The notes under the pieces were generated by a model that was not told the DNA's origin, did no database searches, and saw only the letters and a list, made by a program, of their open reading frames with translations. A stretch of DNA of 64,000 nucleotides from assembly GCF_001887355.1 (NCBI RefSeq), contig NZ_MPIN01000006.1, positions 124,001-188,000 on the forward strand, written 5' to 3'. The position numbers and the translations under genes were made by a program. This DNA comes from Cystobacter ferrugineus (GTDB taxonomy: Bacteria > Myxococcota > Myxococcia > Myxococcales > Myxococcaceae). Shown here piece by piece: positions 18,401 to 26,214 of this stretch. How positions within the stretch are numbered: the stretch's first letter is position 1; the number at the start of each line of letters is the position of its first letter.

Positions 18401-18490
18401 ACGCCCGGCGGCGGCTCCACCTTCACCCTGGAGCTGCCGCTCGATACCACCGCGGCGCTGGAGACGGGCGCGGGGTACGAGCCGCCCTGA
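15476..18490 (+). CDS. Hybrid sensor kinase: PAS-GAF-kinase-receiver-kinase
   Basis: 1004 residues, no membrane segment. Order: PAS-like domain about 20-160; GAF about 165-330; HisKA with SNVSHEFRTPLTLML (His355); HATPase with N-box NLVSNAFKF, DTGTGIP and GSGIGLALV to about 565; an acidic/proline linker; a receiver domain 625-745 with DD at 632-633, phosphoacceptor D675 in VSDVMMPG and K727 in VKPFS; then a second HisKA with SHELKTPLTRFRLQL (His777) and a second HATPase with NLLSNAVKF, DHGIGID and GFGLGLWIS. Both kinase modules look intact. Possible intramolecular relay His355 to Asp675, with His777 as output. No partner regulator is adjacent. Confidence 0.9.
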   Translation: MSSEPAADLFASSGELGALLRTVDWARTPLGPVSQWPRLLRTSISICLSQRFPALVLWGTDFVLLYNQGYIPILEMKHPGAIGRPFRDVWPEVWDVLGAQIRDVVSTKVASWSEELPLQVNRKGFLEETYFTFSFAPLIDEEGKVSGIFCTGSETTQYVLSERRLRTSRALGEAALGARTVEEACAAIARTLSNAADVPFSALYLTTEQQTHARLVSTSGILEGQPQCPTLISLSDENEPWPLAKVARTGATELVEMSPRPTGEPSGRVLPEPVRSALVLPILRAGQARPAGFLVAGLNPLCALDEHYRSFLELTAGQIAVAVASARAYEEERRRTEALLELDRAKTAFFSNVSHEFRTPLTLMLGPLKDARASPEQALRGESLEVVIRNSERLLRLVNNLLDFSRIEAGRAEAHFQPTALDAFTAELVSGFQSATERAGLRLVVDCPPLSEPVYVDRALWEMIVLNLVSNAFKFTFEGGITVRLREEERHVVLEVEDTGTGIPEHELPHVFERFHRVRGARSRSIEGSGIGLALVRELIKLHEGTISVESQVDRGTRFTVCIPRGSAHVPKDRLQEESRPESIETEARLHVQEAHRWLPEDTEEEPLPVSEAPPSPPGPRERPSGRVLIVDDNADMRDYLRRILVPHFEVQRAVDGHTALEAAREQRPDLIVSDVMMPGLDGLGLLQRLREDPDLRTIPVLLLSAQAGPEAAVSGLDAGADDYLVKPFSARELIARVRSNLELARMRREIFRREALEAGLQEAVQARDEFLSVASHELKTPLTRFRLQLEIVARGLSAESRERVGARLDTANQTVRNLASLVETLLDVSRINTGQLHLRFHDVDLGALVAEVLEDMRDEAARVGSALCFQFQGQAALVVRCDRTRIRQVIENLLSNAVKFGMSKPVEVNLEAWEGFARVTVTDHGIGIDPRDRSRIFERFERAVSARHYGGFGLGLWISRQVVEAHRGDIAVAPTPGGGSTFTLELPLDTTAALETGAGYEPP

Positions 18491-18508
18491 TGTGCTCGGG
18501 CCGAGGGC

Positions 18509-19537
18509 CTACCGGCCCAGGAACCCCTCCAGGACTCCGGCGACGTTGGCGCCGATCTCCTCCACCGCATAGCCGCCTTCCTGCACGAAGACGGTGGGCA
18601 CCTTCAGCTCGGCCAGGCGCCTTCCCATCCGCGGGAAGTGCTCCGTGGAGAGCTTGAAGGCGCTGATCGGATCGCCCTCGTAGGTATCCACGCCGAGCGA
18701 CACCACGAGCGCATCGGGCGCGAACCCACCCACGGCATCCAGCGCCGCGTCCAGGGCGATGCCGTACTCCTTCCAGGTGGTGCCACGCGGCAGAGGGAAG
18801 TTGCGGGTGTACCCCTCTCCGGCGCCCTCGCCCCGCTCGTCGGCATAGCCGAGGAAGTAGGGGTACTCGGTCTCCGGGGTGGCGTGGATGGACACGAAGA
18901 GCACGTCGGAGCGCTCCCAGAAGATGTCCTGGGTGCCATTGCCGTGGTGGTAGTCCACGTCCAGCACCGCCACCCGCCCGAAGCCCTGGTCCCGCAGGTG
19001 CTGCGCCGCCAGGGCCGCGTTGTTGAGGAAGCAGTAGCCGCCGTAGACGGAGCGAGCGGCATGGTGTCCGGGAGGACGGCACAGGGCATAGGCGCTCTTC
19101 TCGCCCTCGGCGACCCACGCGGCGGCCGTCAGGGCGCAATGGGCGGCGGCGAGCGCGGCGTCCCAGGTGCCCTCGACGATGGGCGTGCTGGCATCGAAGG
19201 CGTAGTACCCCATCCTGCCGTTGATGCCGGTGGGGATGTGATCACGTCGCAGGGCGCGGGCGGGAAAGCCGCTCGGCAACATGAAGCCCTCCTTGCCGGC
19301 GGCCCGCCACTCGGCATGGGCGGTGCGCAGGAACTCGACGAACCCGGCGTCGTGGACGCGCAGCAGCGACTCCAGCGGGAACGGGCGCGGCTCGAGCACC
19401 TCGAAGCCAGCGCGACGCATCGCCGCCAGGATGTAGTCGGCGCGCACCGGCATCTCGAAGCACGGCACCAGCTCGCCGCGATGCAGTTCCTTGCCACCAT
19501 CGTGGCGGATGTGCAGGGGGGAATGAGCGACTTTCAT
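18509..19537 (-). CDS. aphA: Acetylpolyamine amidohydrolase (class II HDAC-like)
   Basis: 342 residues, the length of the Mycoplana ramosa enzyme, which hydrolyses N-acetylated polyamines. All expected catalytic residues fall at the same numbers as I remember for that enzyme: H158 and H159 in PPGHHA, zinc ligands D195 and H197 in LDVDYHHGNG, D284 in GVDTYEGDP and Y323 in EGGYAV. The N-terminal GELVPCFEMPVRADYI and DGGKEL segments also match that subfamily rather than AcuC-type deacetylases. Likely a cytoplasmic polyamine salvage enzyme. It stands alone, converging with the hybrid kinase. Confidence 0.88.
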   Translation of the reverse strand: MKVAHSPLHIRHDGGKELHRGELVPCFEMPVRADYILAAMRRAGFEVLEPRPFPLESLLRVHDAGFVEFLRTAHAEWRAAGKEGFMLPSGFPARALRRDHIPTGINGRMGYYAFDASTPIVEGTWDAALAAAHCALTAAAWVAEGEKSAYALCRPPGHHAARSVYGGYCFLNNAALAAQHLRDQGFGRVAVLDVDYHHGNGTQDIFWERSDVLFVSIHATPETEYPYFLGYADERGEGAGEGYTRNFPLPRGTTWKEYGIALDAALDAVGGFAPDALVVSLGVDTYEGDPISAFKLSTEHFPRMGRRLAELKVPTVFVQEGGYAVEEIGANVAGVLEGFLGR

Positions 19538-19644
19538 CGGAGGGCCTCCAGGGCCGAAGGCTGACGGGTTTACCCCGTCCCTGGCAAGCCCACGTGTCCC
19601 GGCTCCTCCGCTCGCCCCCTCCCCCCACCCGGCTCACGCGCGGG

Positions 19645-20385
19645 CTACGGCGTGAACTGGGCCTTGCCGGGGAACGTCTTCTCGGCCTGGACGCTCGGCA
19701 GGGTGTCCTCGAGCACCTGCCCGTTCGAGGCCGTCACCCGGACCCGGATGGAGCCCGCGCCCATCCCCGAGGCCTGCACGAAGTAGTTGTAGCTCAGGCG
19801 CGAGACCTCCACCCACTTGCCGTTGTTCATGTACTCCAGCTTCTTGACGGGCAGGGCGTGGTTGCGCACCTGGATGGCCGTCCAGTACTGGCTGCTCCCC
19901 GTCTTGAAGCGGTACTGGATGGGGCCCGTCACGGGGCACGAGACGAAGCGCCATTTCACGGGCACGCGGCCGTCGATGGGCTTGGCGATCTTCGCGAAGG
20001 CCTCGCGGCTGAGATCGAGGTGGCCCGCGGTGGTGCACCCGGGGCAGACATCCACGATGCGCACCCGCACCGTGCCCAGCGGTCCCTGCACCTCGGCGCA
20101 CGAGCCGCACGCCGCGCTGTTCTCGTACTCGCCCTGGGCGATGGCGGCCACGTCGAGATCCTGCGGACTCGCGTCGAAGCTGCAGGCTCCCGCGCCGGTC
20201 GCGTTGTAGTAGGTGATGAGGCCAGTCTTGAAGCTACCGAGCGGAGTCGAGGCCAGTGAGCCCTCGGCGCGCGCGGACACTCCTTCCGCGTTCGAATCAA
20301 CATCCGACTCGGTCCCGCAGGCGGCGAGGGACAGCAACAGGGCGGCGACGTACGAGCGAGCAAGGGGCAAGGTGGTTCTGTGCAT
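19645..20385 (-). CDS. Expansin-like secreted protein
   Basis: 246 residues. Starts with a lipoprotein-type signal (RSYVAALLLSLAACGTE, lipobox LAAC). The first domain (about 45-145) is a six-stranded double-psi barrel: GLITYYNATGAGACSFD, CGSCAEVQGPLG, VRIVDVCPGC and HLDLSREAFAKIA, including the conserved Asp of HLDLS. The second domain (about 150-246) resembles the carbohydrate-binding module of bacterial expansins. Such proteins loosen cellulose or peptidoglycan without hydrolysis. ATG 20385 has AGGAG 8 bases upstream; the open frame to 20517 is ignored. Confidence 0.85.
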   Translation of the reverse strand: MHRTTLPLARSYVAALLLSLAACGTESDVDSNAEGVSARAEGSLASTPLGSFKTGLITYYNATGAGACSFDASPQDLDVAAIAQGEYENSAACGSCAEVQGPLGTVRVRIVDVCPGCTTAGHLDLSREAFAKIAKPIDGRVPVKWRFVSCPVTGPIQYRFKTGSSQYWTAIQVRNHALPVKKLEYMNNGKWVEVSRLSYNYFVQASGMGAGSIRVRVTASNGQVLEDTLPSVQAEKTFPGKAQFTP

Positions 20386-20513
20386 GCGTTGTGCTCCTGG
20401 TGAGGAGGTGTGGCGCCGCTGAAACACCCCTGCTCTTCGCGAAACTTCCACCCCACGGAGCGGACGCGCCCAACCGGACAGACGCTCGGGACGTCGAGCC
20501 TGCTTGCCACGCC

Positions 20514-20561
20514 TCAAAAAAAGAAGGCGCTCGCCGGCGCCTTGGAGTTCATCCGGCGAGC
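20514..20561 (-). terminator. Rho-independent terminator after the DUF4097 gene
   Basis: On the minus strand, GCTCGCCGG and CCGGCGAGC form a perfect 9-bp stem (forward 20553-20561 and 20529-20537), followed by a run of seven Ts (A-run at forward 20515-20521). It lies about 20 bp after the stop at 20579. This is the clearest intrinsic terminator in the window. Confidence 0.8.
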
Positions 20562-20578
20562 ACCCCGCCCCCGTTGTT

Positions 20579-21280
20579 CTAATTCATGGCCGAGTCGGAC
20601 TGGAGGTCGAGCGAACCGTTCACGGTGCTGATCTCCACCGGGTGCTCGCCGTCGCCATAGCGCCGCTCGATGGAGCCCATGGACCCCCCGCCACCATTGA
20701 AGCGGCCTCCCACCGAGGAGAACTCCACCCGGGCCCCCGCGTCGCGCGGCAGCTTCAGCTTCACGTTGCCGGACACGGTGCTCACCTCGGTGTTGTCGAT
20801 GTCATCGGGCCGCAGTTCCACGCTTCCGCCCACCGTGGTCACCTCCAGACGGCCACGCGAGCCGAGCAGGGACACGTCACCGTTGACCGTGGACACCTCC
20901 ATGGAGCCCGTCACCCCCGTCACCTTCACCGGAGCCCCCACCGCGCTCACCTCCAGCTCGGAGCCCCGGGGGACCTTCACCACGAGGTGCACGGGAACCG
21001 GGTTGTCGCAGCGGGACACGGCGCGCCGCTCGTCACACGGGCCACAGCACACCGACACGCTCACCTCGTCCCCGTCGTGCTCCACGTCCAGGAAGGGCTT
21101 CGCGTCCGACCCGTCCTCCCGCCGCGCCTCCACCGAGACCGTCTGGCCCTCCACGGCCTCCACCTGGATGGAGCCGTTGACGGCGCTGAGGCTCACCTCG
21201 GGGGTGGCTCCCGCCTCGAATCGCCAGGACGCGGGGGCGGGAGCGGAGGCCAGGACGACGATCAGGGCGGTGGAGAGCAT
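20579..21280 (-). CDS. DUF4097-type beta-strand repeat protein, exported
   Basis: 233 residues with a short signal (MLSTALIVVLASAPAPA). The body is a right-handed beta-solenoid of short repeats: VSLSAVNGSIQVEAVEG, LEVSAVGAPVKVTGV, MEVSTVNGDVSL, LEVTTVGGSVEL, TEVSTVSGNVKL, VEISTVNGSLDL. This V-x-T-V-x-G-x-V pattern is characteristic of the DUF4097/DUF4098 'putative adhesin' family. Four Cys cluster at CCGPC and RCDNP. Exact role unknown; probably a periplasmic or surface protein. It is followed by a strong terminator. Confidence 0.75.
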   Translation of the reverse strand: MLSTALIVVLASAPAPASWRFEAGATPEVSLSAVNGSIQVEAVEGQTVSVEARREDGSDAKPFLDVEHDGDEVSVSVCCGPCDERRAVSRCDNPVPVHLVVKVPRGSELEVSAVGAPVKVTGVTGSMEVSTVNGDVSLLGSRGRLEVTTVGGSVELRPDDIDNTEVSTVSGNVKLKLPRDAGARVEFSSVGGRFNGGGGSMGSIERRYGDGEHPVEISTVNGSLDLQSDSAMN

Positions 21281-21344
21281 GGGAGCGTTCCTCGGAGGGC
21301 AACAGCGGGTTCCCCTCCCCTTACGCTCCAGCGCTCCGGCGATT

Positions 21345-22472
21345 TCATTCGTCTCGCGCCACGCGCCGGTACAGCGCGTCGTGCCGGCGCACCATCCGCG
21401 TCAGCGACAGCTCGCGCTCCACGAAGGCGCGAGCCCGCGCGCCCATGCGCCGGCCCCGTTCGCGGTCCGAGAGCAGTTGGAGGAACGCCTCGCTCAGCGC
21501 ATCCGGCCGCAGGGGCGGCACCACCAGGCCCCGCTCGCCATCCGCCACCAGCTCCGGGTTGCCGCCCACGTTCGTCACCACCATGGGCAGTCCCGCGGCC
21601 ATGCCCTCCATCACCGCGTTGGACATGCCCTCGGCGCTGGAGCACAGCACGCCGAAGTTCGCGCGCTCGTAGATGGCGGGCACGTCCCCGCGGTGCCCCA
21701 GGAAGTGCACGCGGTCCGCGACCCCCAGCGTCTCCGCGAGCTTCTCCATCTCCGGCCGCCGCGGCCCGTTCCCCACGAGGAAGGCATGCAGCGTGTGGCC
21801 CGCGCGCCGCACCGACGCCAGGGCCCGCAGGAGATCCTCCTGCCGCTTCACCGGGTGGTTCATGTTCGCCACGTGCACCACCACGGGCGCCCCGTGCGTG
21901 TCCGGCAACGGCGCCTGGAGTCCCGCGCGCCGACGCTGATCGAAGCGCACGATGTCCAGGCCGTTGTGAATGACCGTCACCTTCTCCGGCGGGATGCCCT
22001 CCTCCTCCACGAGCATCTTGCGGACGGCCTCCGCGTTGCCCACCACGTGGTCCGCCATGAGGGTGAGGTGCCGCAGCAGCGCCCGCCGCACCTTGCCGTG
22101 CCAGTGCGCCAGGTCCAACCGGCCGACGATCACCTTCGTCCCCGCGAGCTTCGCCGCCGGCACCGCCAGCACCGTCGCGTAGAAGTCGTGCACGTGGACG
22201 AGTTCCACCCGCTCCTGCTTGAGCCAGCGCGCCATGCGCATCACCTGGGCGAGCGTGTTGGGCCGGGCGAGCGAGCCGCGCAGGGAGAACTCCTCCGGGG
22301 TGATGCCCATCTTGCGGATGGGCTCCATCAGCGGCCCCACGGCGTCCAGCACCGACACCTGCACGCGGTAGTTGGCGGGCAGGCCACGCAACAACTCCAC
22401 CACCTGCACCTCGGTGCCACCGAAGTAGAAGGACTTGGTGAACTGCACCAGGCGCAGAGGCGCTTCCGCCAT
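21345..22472 (-). CDS. GT4-family glycosyltransferase
   Basis: 375 residues, GT-B fold. The N-terminal VQFTKSFYFGGTEVQVVELL has the glycine-rich acceptor loop. The C-terminal donor domain includes FLVGNGPRRPEME, VHFLGHRGDVPAIYERANFG and SSAEGMSNAVMEGMAAGLP, with the E-x7-E signature (EGMSNAVME). It should transfer a sugar from a nucleotide donor to a surface glycan intermediate. ATG 22472 is preferred because GAGGAG lies 7 bases upstream; an ATG at 22493 overlaps the stop of the upstream gene. It is co-transcribed with the Wzy/WaaL-like gene, so both probably serve one polysaccharide. Confidence 0.88.
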   Translation of the reverse strand: MAEAPLRLVQFTKSFYFGGTEVQVVELLRGLPANYRVQVSVLDAVGPLMEPIRKMGITPEEFSLRGSLARPNTLAQVMRMARWLKQERVELVHVHDFYATVLAVPAAKLAGTKVIVGRLDLAHWHGKVRRALLRHLTLMADHVVGNAEAVRKMLVEEEGIPPEKVTVIHNGLDIVRFDQRRRAGLQAPLPDTHGAPVVVHVANMNHPVKRQEDLLRALASVRRAGHTLHAFLVGNGPRRPEMEKLAETLGVADRVHFLGHRGDVPAIYERANFGVLCSSAEGMSNAVMEGMAAGLPMVVTNVGGNPELVADGERGLVVPPLRPDALSEAFLQLLSDRERGRRMGARARAFVERELSLTRMVRRHDALYRRVARDE

Positions 22473-22482
22473 CCGCGTCTCC

Positions 22483-23763
22483 TCACGCCGCATGGTTCGA
22501 GCCCTCCCATCCCGGCACCACCGCCTGCTTCACGTCACGCTCCGTCTCCTTCACCGCGTACGCCTGGGCGATGCGATGCGCGCTCGCCGCCAGGCCGAAG
22601 AGCACGTACAGGTGCGCCGAGAGGATGTAGCCGGAGAACATGTCGCAGATGAGGTAGCCCGTCATCGCGGCCGCCAGCCCTCGCGCCATCCACCCCATGC
22701 GCGGATCCCTCGAGGCCTCGAAGGCACCGCCCGTGGCGCTCCCCGCGAACACCAGGAAGAAGAGCAGGCCCACCCAGCCCATCTCCCCGATGACGTCCAG
22801 GAAGATGTTGTGCGCCACGTAGGCCCGCGTGGCCTGGGGCGGCGCGTAGTCGAACCAGGCGTAGCGGAACGCGCCCGCGCCCACGCCCAGCAGCGGCTTG
22901 TCCAGGCTCATGCGCGACGTCACCTGCCAGGCGTACACACGGCCCATCGCCGAGGCGTCCTGGTGCAGCTCCGTCACCGTCTCGTTGCGCTCCCAGAAGC
23001 TCCTGGGCGCGAACACCGCCAGGCCAATGGCCAGCGCGATGCCGATCATCACCGAGCGCATCCGCTTCTTCTCGCGCAGCGCCCACACCGCCATGGCCAC
23101 CGTCAGGCCGATGAAGCCACCGCGCGAGTAGGTGAAGACGATGGCCACCGCCGCCAGGACAATCGCCAGCAGCGACAGCGAGCGCATCACCCAGCCGCTC
23201 TCCTTGCGCGCCAGGAAGGCCACCGCGAGCGGCACGATGATGCCGATGTTCATCGCCGAGCGGTTGGGGTCCGCGTACACCTCGGCCCAGTGCGCCCGGT
23301 AGCCCTCCACCAGCGTCTCCGGCGTGCCAGTGAAGTGCGAGTCGATGACGGCATAGCTCGTCACGATCGAACCCAGCACCATGGCGCCACACACGGCCGC
23401 CAGCCGCCGGGGCGTGGTGATGACGTTCACCAGCGTCAGGTAGATCGCCGTGAGCTTGAGCAGCTCGAGGGCGGTGGTGCGCGACACCTCCGGGTTCACC
23501 GACCACGCGATCGAGGCCAGCGCCAACACCGAGAACGCCAGCAGCGCTCCGCCTCGGATTCCATCGAAATACAGGGGCTCGGCACGCCCCAGTCTCCGCA
23601 AGGCCATCAGCCCCGCGGCCAACCCCGACGCCAACAGCGCCAGCCGCAAGGGGGCCAGCACGGGAAACCACACCTGCGGCAGCATGTACATCAGCGCCGC
23701 GAAGGTGGTCAGTGCGTAGAACGCCACCACGTCCCGGCGTTCCGCTTTATCGCCCAGCTCCAT
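22483..23763 (-). CDS. O-antigen ligase/polymerase-like membrane protein
   Basis: 426 residues with about ten to twelve transmembrane segments. The family signature is present: a long periplasmic loop ending in DKPLLGVGAGAFRYAWFDY and AHNIFLDVIGEMGWVGLLFF, typical of the WaaL/Wzy (PF04932) group, and an upstream FTYSRGGFIGL. Such proteins polymerise or ligate undecaprenyl-linked glycans in the periplasm. The ATG at 23763 is chosen for AGGAGGG 5 bases upstream. The stop overlaps the alternative start of the downstream glycosyltransferase. Confidence 0.85.
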   Translation of the reverse strand: MELGDKAERRDVVAFYALTTFAALMYMLPQVWFPVLAPLRLALLASGLAAGLMALRRLGRAEPLYFDGIRGGALLAFSVLALASIAWSVNPEVSRTTALELLKLTAIYLTLVNVITTPRRLAAVCGAMVLGSIVTSYAVIDSHFTGTPETLVEGYRAHWAEVYADPNRSAMNIGIIVPLAVAFLARKESGWVMRSLSLLAIVLAAVAIVFTYSRGGFIGLTVAMAVWALREKKRMRSVMIGIALAIGLAVFAPRSFWERNETVTELHQDASAMGRVYAWQVTSRMSLDKPLLGVGAGAFRYAWFDYAPPQATRAYVAHNIFLDVIGEMGWVGLLFFLVFAGSATGGAFEASRDPRMGWMARGLAAAMTGYLICDMFSGYILSAHLYVLFGLAASAHRIAQAYAVKETERDVKQAVVPGWEGSNHAA

Positions 23764-23930
23764 CCGGACCCTCCTCCCACGTCCCGTCGCCGCATGCGCG
23801 GACCGGGCCACTCCAAGGCGTTAGCAGGCGATATGCCAACGGCCCTGGAGGGCAAATCCCAGTGGATCCAAGGATTTACCGTGGAAGTCCTCGCACCGGA
23901 GGGCGGGAAGCGGGAAGAATTACCGGCCTT

Positions 23931-25568
23931 TCACTCCATGGGCAGAAGAAGGGAGGCAATGGCGCTGAGCTTTCCCTCCTGGAGAAAAACCGCGCCCATC
24001 TCCTCCAGCAGCCGGGCGAGTACGGCGTTCACCTGGCGACGCAGCTCGGCCCGGGAGGACTCGGGCACCGCGGGCTCCAGCACCCCCAGGGCCTGGTCCG
24101 CCACCCCCGGCTTGAGCCGGGGCGCGTCCGGCGTGCCCTCGAAGAGCCGCGTGCCCAGCGTCTGCCGGCCCTCGCGTGGCAGGGGGCGGGGATCCACCCG
24201 GCCCTCCAGGAGGGCGATGGCCACGGCGGCCGCGAGGAAGCGCTCCATCCCCAACTCCTGGGGCGCGTCGCTGAAGCGGGAGAGCCGCTCCCGGGCGGCT
24301 CGAGCGGAGCCCCCGAGCAGCGCTCCCAGCAACGCCACCTGCGCCTCGGCCCGCGCGAGTACCTCCTCGCTGGCGGCCAGCTCGCGCCGCGAGCGGAAGG
24401 GCACCGGCTCGGCCCCGGGCACCTTCAGGGTGCGCCGCGGCCGCTTGCGGCGCAGCGCCTCCACGGCGGCGGCCTCCTCGGCGAAGAGCAGCGGCACGCC
24501 CTCCACCTTCGTGAAGGGCTCCTTCATCAGCCGGTCCGCGCGGAACTTGAGCGCGAGCGTCAGGGAGAAGCCCACCTGGAAGATGCGTTTGATTTCCGTG
24601 TCGCGCACCACCTGCGCGGCGCGCGAGGGGTCGCCCCCGGTGAGGTGCTCCAGGGCGAGCAGCAGGTAGTCCCGGGCCATCTCGCCCACGCGCCGGATGG
24701 CGTCCAGGTCTCCCGGCTCCTCCACCTCGGCCACGAGCGTGGCGTTGGCGAGGTAGCGCAGCTCCGCCTCCAGGTTCTCGCGCTCGCGCTCGTCCAGCTC
24801 GCGGAAGGCGGCCTCCAGGTAGTCGGGCTGCTCGCGCGTGGCGGCGAGCGCGGCGCTCACGGCCGGAGCGGGCGCGGGCCCGGTGTCCACGCGGCTGAAG
24901 AGCTGCACGGCCTCCTCCAGCGGCGGGAAGCCCAGGTCCTGCAGCCGCGCCGAGCGGAAGCGGTAGGCCACCTCCTCCAGCTCTCCGGGCACCTCCCAGC
25001 GCGTGGCCTCCAGGAAGCGCACCGACTCGAAGGGGTTGTCCGCGATGAGATCGTTGAGCAGCACGCGCAGGGCGGCCAGCTCCGCGCCCTCCACGCCCTT
25101 GAACTCCACGAGGTAGCGCCCCTCGGGCGTCTCCATCGTCACGCCCGCCGGATTCACGTCCGGGTCCTCCTCCAGATCGTGGATGACGGTGAACTCGCGC
25201 ATGAGCATCTCCAGGACCTCGGTGTCCACGGAGCGCACCTTCTTGAGGAAGTCCTCGGCCGAGTCCCCGCGCGCGGCGCGCAGCCAGTTGAGCACGCCGT
25301 GCGGCTCGAGCGTGTCGCGCTTCCACGCGCCCAGGTCCACGAAGGTGCGGAACTGCTCGGGCGAGGTGAGCTGGACGAGGTCCACCGCGTCGGGCAGGCC
25401 CACCTCCATGATGGTGAAGTACAGGTCCTCCGCGGGCAGCGAGCGCACCAGGGCGCGGGCATGCTCCGACTCGACGAGGGCCTCCAGCCGCTTGCGGCCG
25501 GAGAGGGCCGCGAGCTGCCGGCGCACGGTGTTCAGCGCCTTGCTTCCGCTTCCATTGCCATTCGACAT
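23931..25568 (-). CDS. Conserved deltaproteobacterial protein (probable DUF6178)
   Basis: 545 residues, soluble and mostly alpha-helical, rich in Glu, Ala, Leu and Arg. The N-terminal half has LPAEDLYFTIMEVGLPDAVD and LTSPEQFRTFVDLGAWKRD, which I associate with the DUF6178 family from memory. No catalytic motif is visible. The start MSNGNGSGSK follows a non-coding stretch. It precedes the polysaccharide genes by 167 bp and follows engB by 42 bp, so it may be read with engB. Function unknown. Confidence 0.6.
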   Translation of the reverse strand: MSNGNGSGSKALNTVRRQLAALSGRKRLEALVESEHARALVRSLPAEDLYFTIMEVGLPDAVDLVQLTSPEQFRTFVDLGAWKRDTLEPHGVLNWLRAARGDSAEDFLKKVRSVDTEVLEMLMREFTVIHDLEEDPDVNPAGVTMETPEGRYLVEFKGVEGAELAALRVLLNDLIADNPFESVRFLEATRWEVPGELEEVAYRFRSARLQDLGFPPLEEAVQLFSRVDTGPAPAPAVSAALAATREQPDYLEAAFRELDERERENLEAELRYLANATLVAEVEEPGDLDAIRRVGEMARDYLLLALEHLTGGDPSRAAQVVRDTEIKRIFQVGFSLTLALKFRADRLMKEPFTKVEGVPLLFAEEAAAVEALRRKRPRRTLKVPGAEPVPFRSRRELAASEEVLARAEAQVALLGALLGGSARAARERLSRFSDAPQELGMERFLAAAVAIALLEGRVDPRPLPREGRQTLGTRLFEGTPDAPRLKPGVADQALGVLEPAVPESSRAELRRQVNAVLARLLEEMGAVFLQEGKLSAIASLLLPME

Positions 25569-25610
25569 GGCGCCGTGCCTACCACGGTTTGCGCCCGGCC
25601 CTTCAGCCCT

Positions 25611-26213
25611 TCACTTCACACTGTCCAGCAGGGCGCCCCACACCTCGTCCAGGCCCAGCTTCTCCGTGGCGGAGAAGGGCAGCACCGCCTCGCGCGGCAG
25701 GCTGAGCTGCTCGGCGAGCGCGGAGAGGCGCGGCTTGCGGCGCGCCTTGGGCAGGCGATCCATCTTCGTGGCCACCACGAGGATGCGCCGGTAGTCCTGC
25801 AGGTAGTCGAGCGTCTGGAAGTCGTCCGGGGTGGGGCCCACCTCGGCGTCGATGATGCTCACCACCACCTTCAGGTCCCGGCGCTTCTCCAGGTAGGTGG
25901 TGATCATCGTCTGCCACTCGGCGCGCTCGGTCTTGCTCACCTTGGCGAAGCCGTAGCCGGGCAGGTCCGCGAAGCGCACCAGGTGGTGCTTGCCCTCGCG
26001 CTCCACGTCCACGTCGAAGAAGTTGAGCGTGCGGGTGCGGCCGGGGGTGTTGGACACGCGCACGAGCTTCTTGCGGCCCGTGAGCGCGTTGATCATGGAC
26101 GACTTGCCCACGTTGGAGCGGCCCACGAAGGCCACCTCGGGGGCGAGGCTCGTGGGGTAGCCCTTGGGCTCCACCGCCGTGGTGATGAAGCGGGCGTCGA
26201 GGATCTTGATCAC
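25611..26213 (-). CDS. engB: Ribosome biogenesis GTPase EngB (YihA/YsxC)
   Basis: 200 residues, normal length. G-motifs: G1 GRSNVGKSS, G3 DLPGYGFA, G4 TKMD, and the G2 region NTPGRTRTLNFFDV. It is a cytoplasmic GTPase needed for assembly of the 50S ribosomal subunit. The stop of the cytochrome c gene lies one base before its ATG, so the two form one operon. The tail LGLDEVWGALLDSVK is typical of the family. Confidence 0.95.
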   Translation of the reverse strand: MIKILDARFITTAVEPKGYPTSLAPEVAFVGRSNVGKSSMINALTGRKKLVRVSNTPGRTRTLNFFDVDVEREGKHHLVRFADLPGYGFAKVSKTERAEWQTMITTYLEKRRDLKVVVSIIDAEVGPTPDDFQTLDYLQDYRRILVVATKMDRLPKARRKPRLSALAEQLSLPREAVLPFSATEKLGLDEVWGALLDSVK

Positions 26214-26214
26214 G

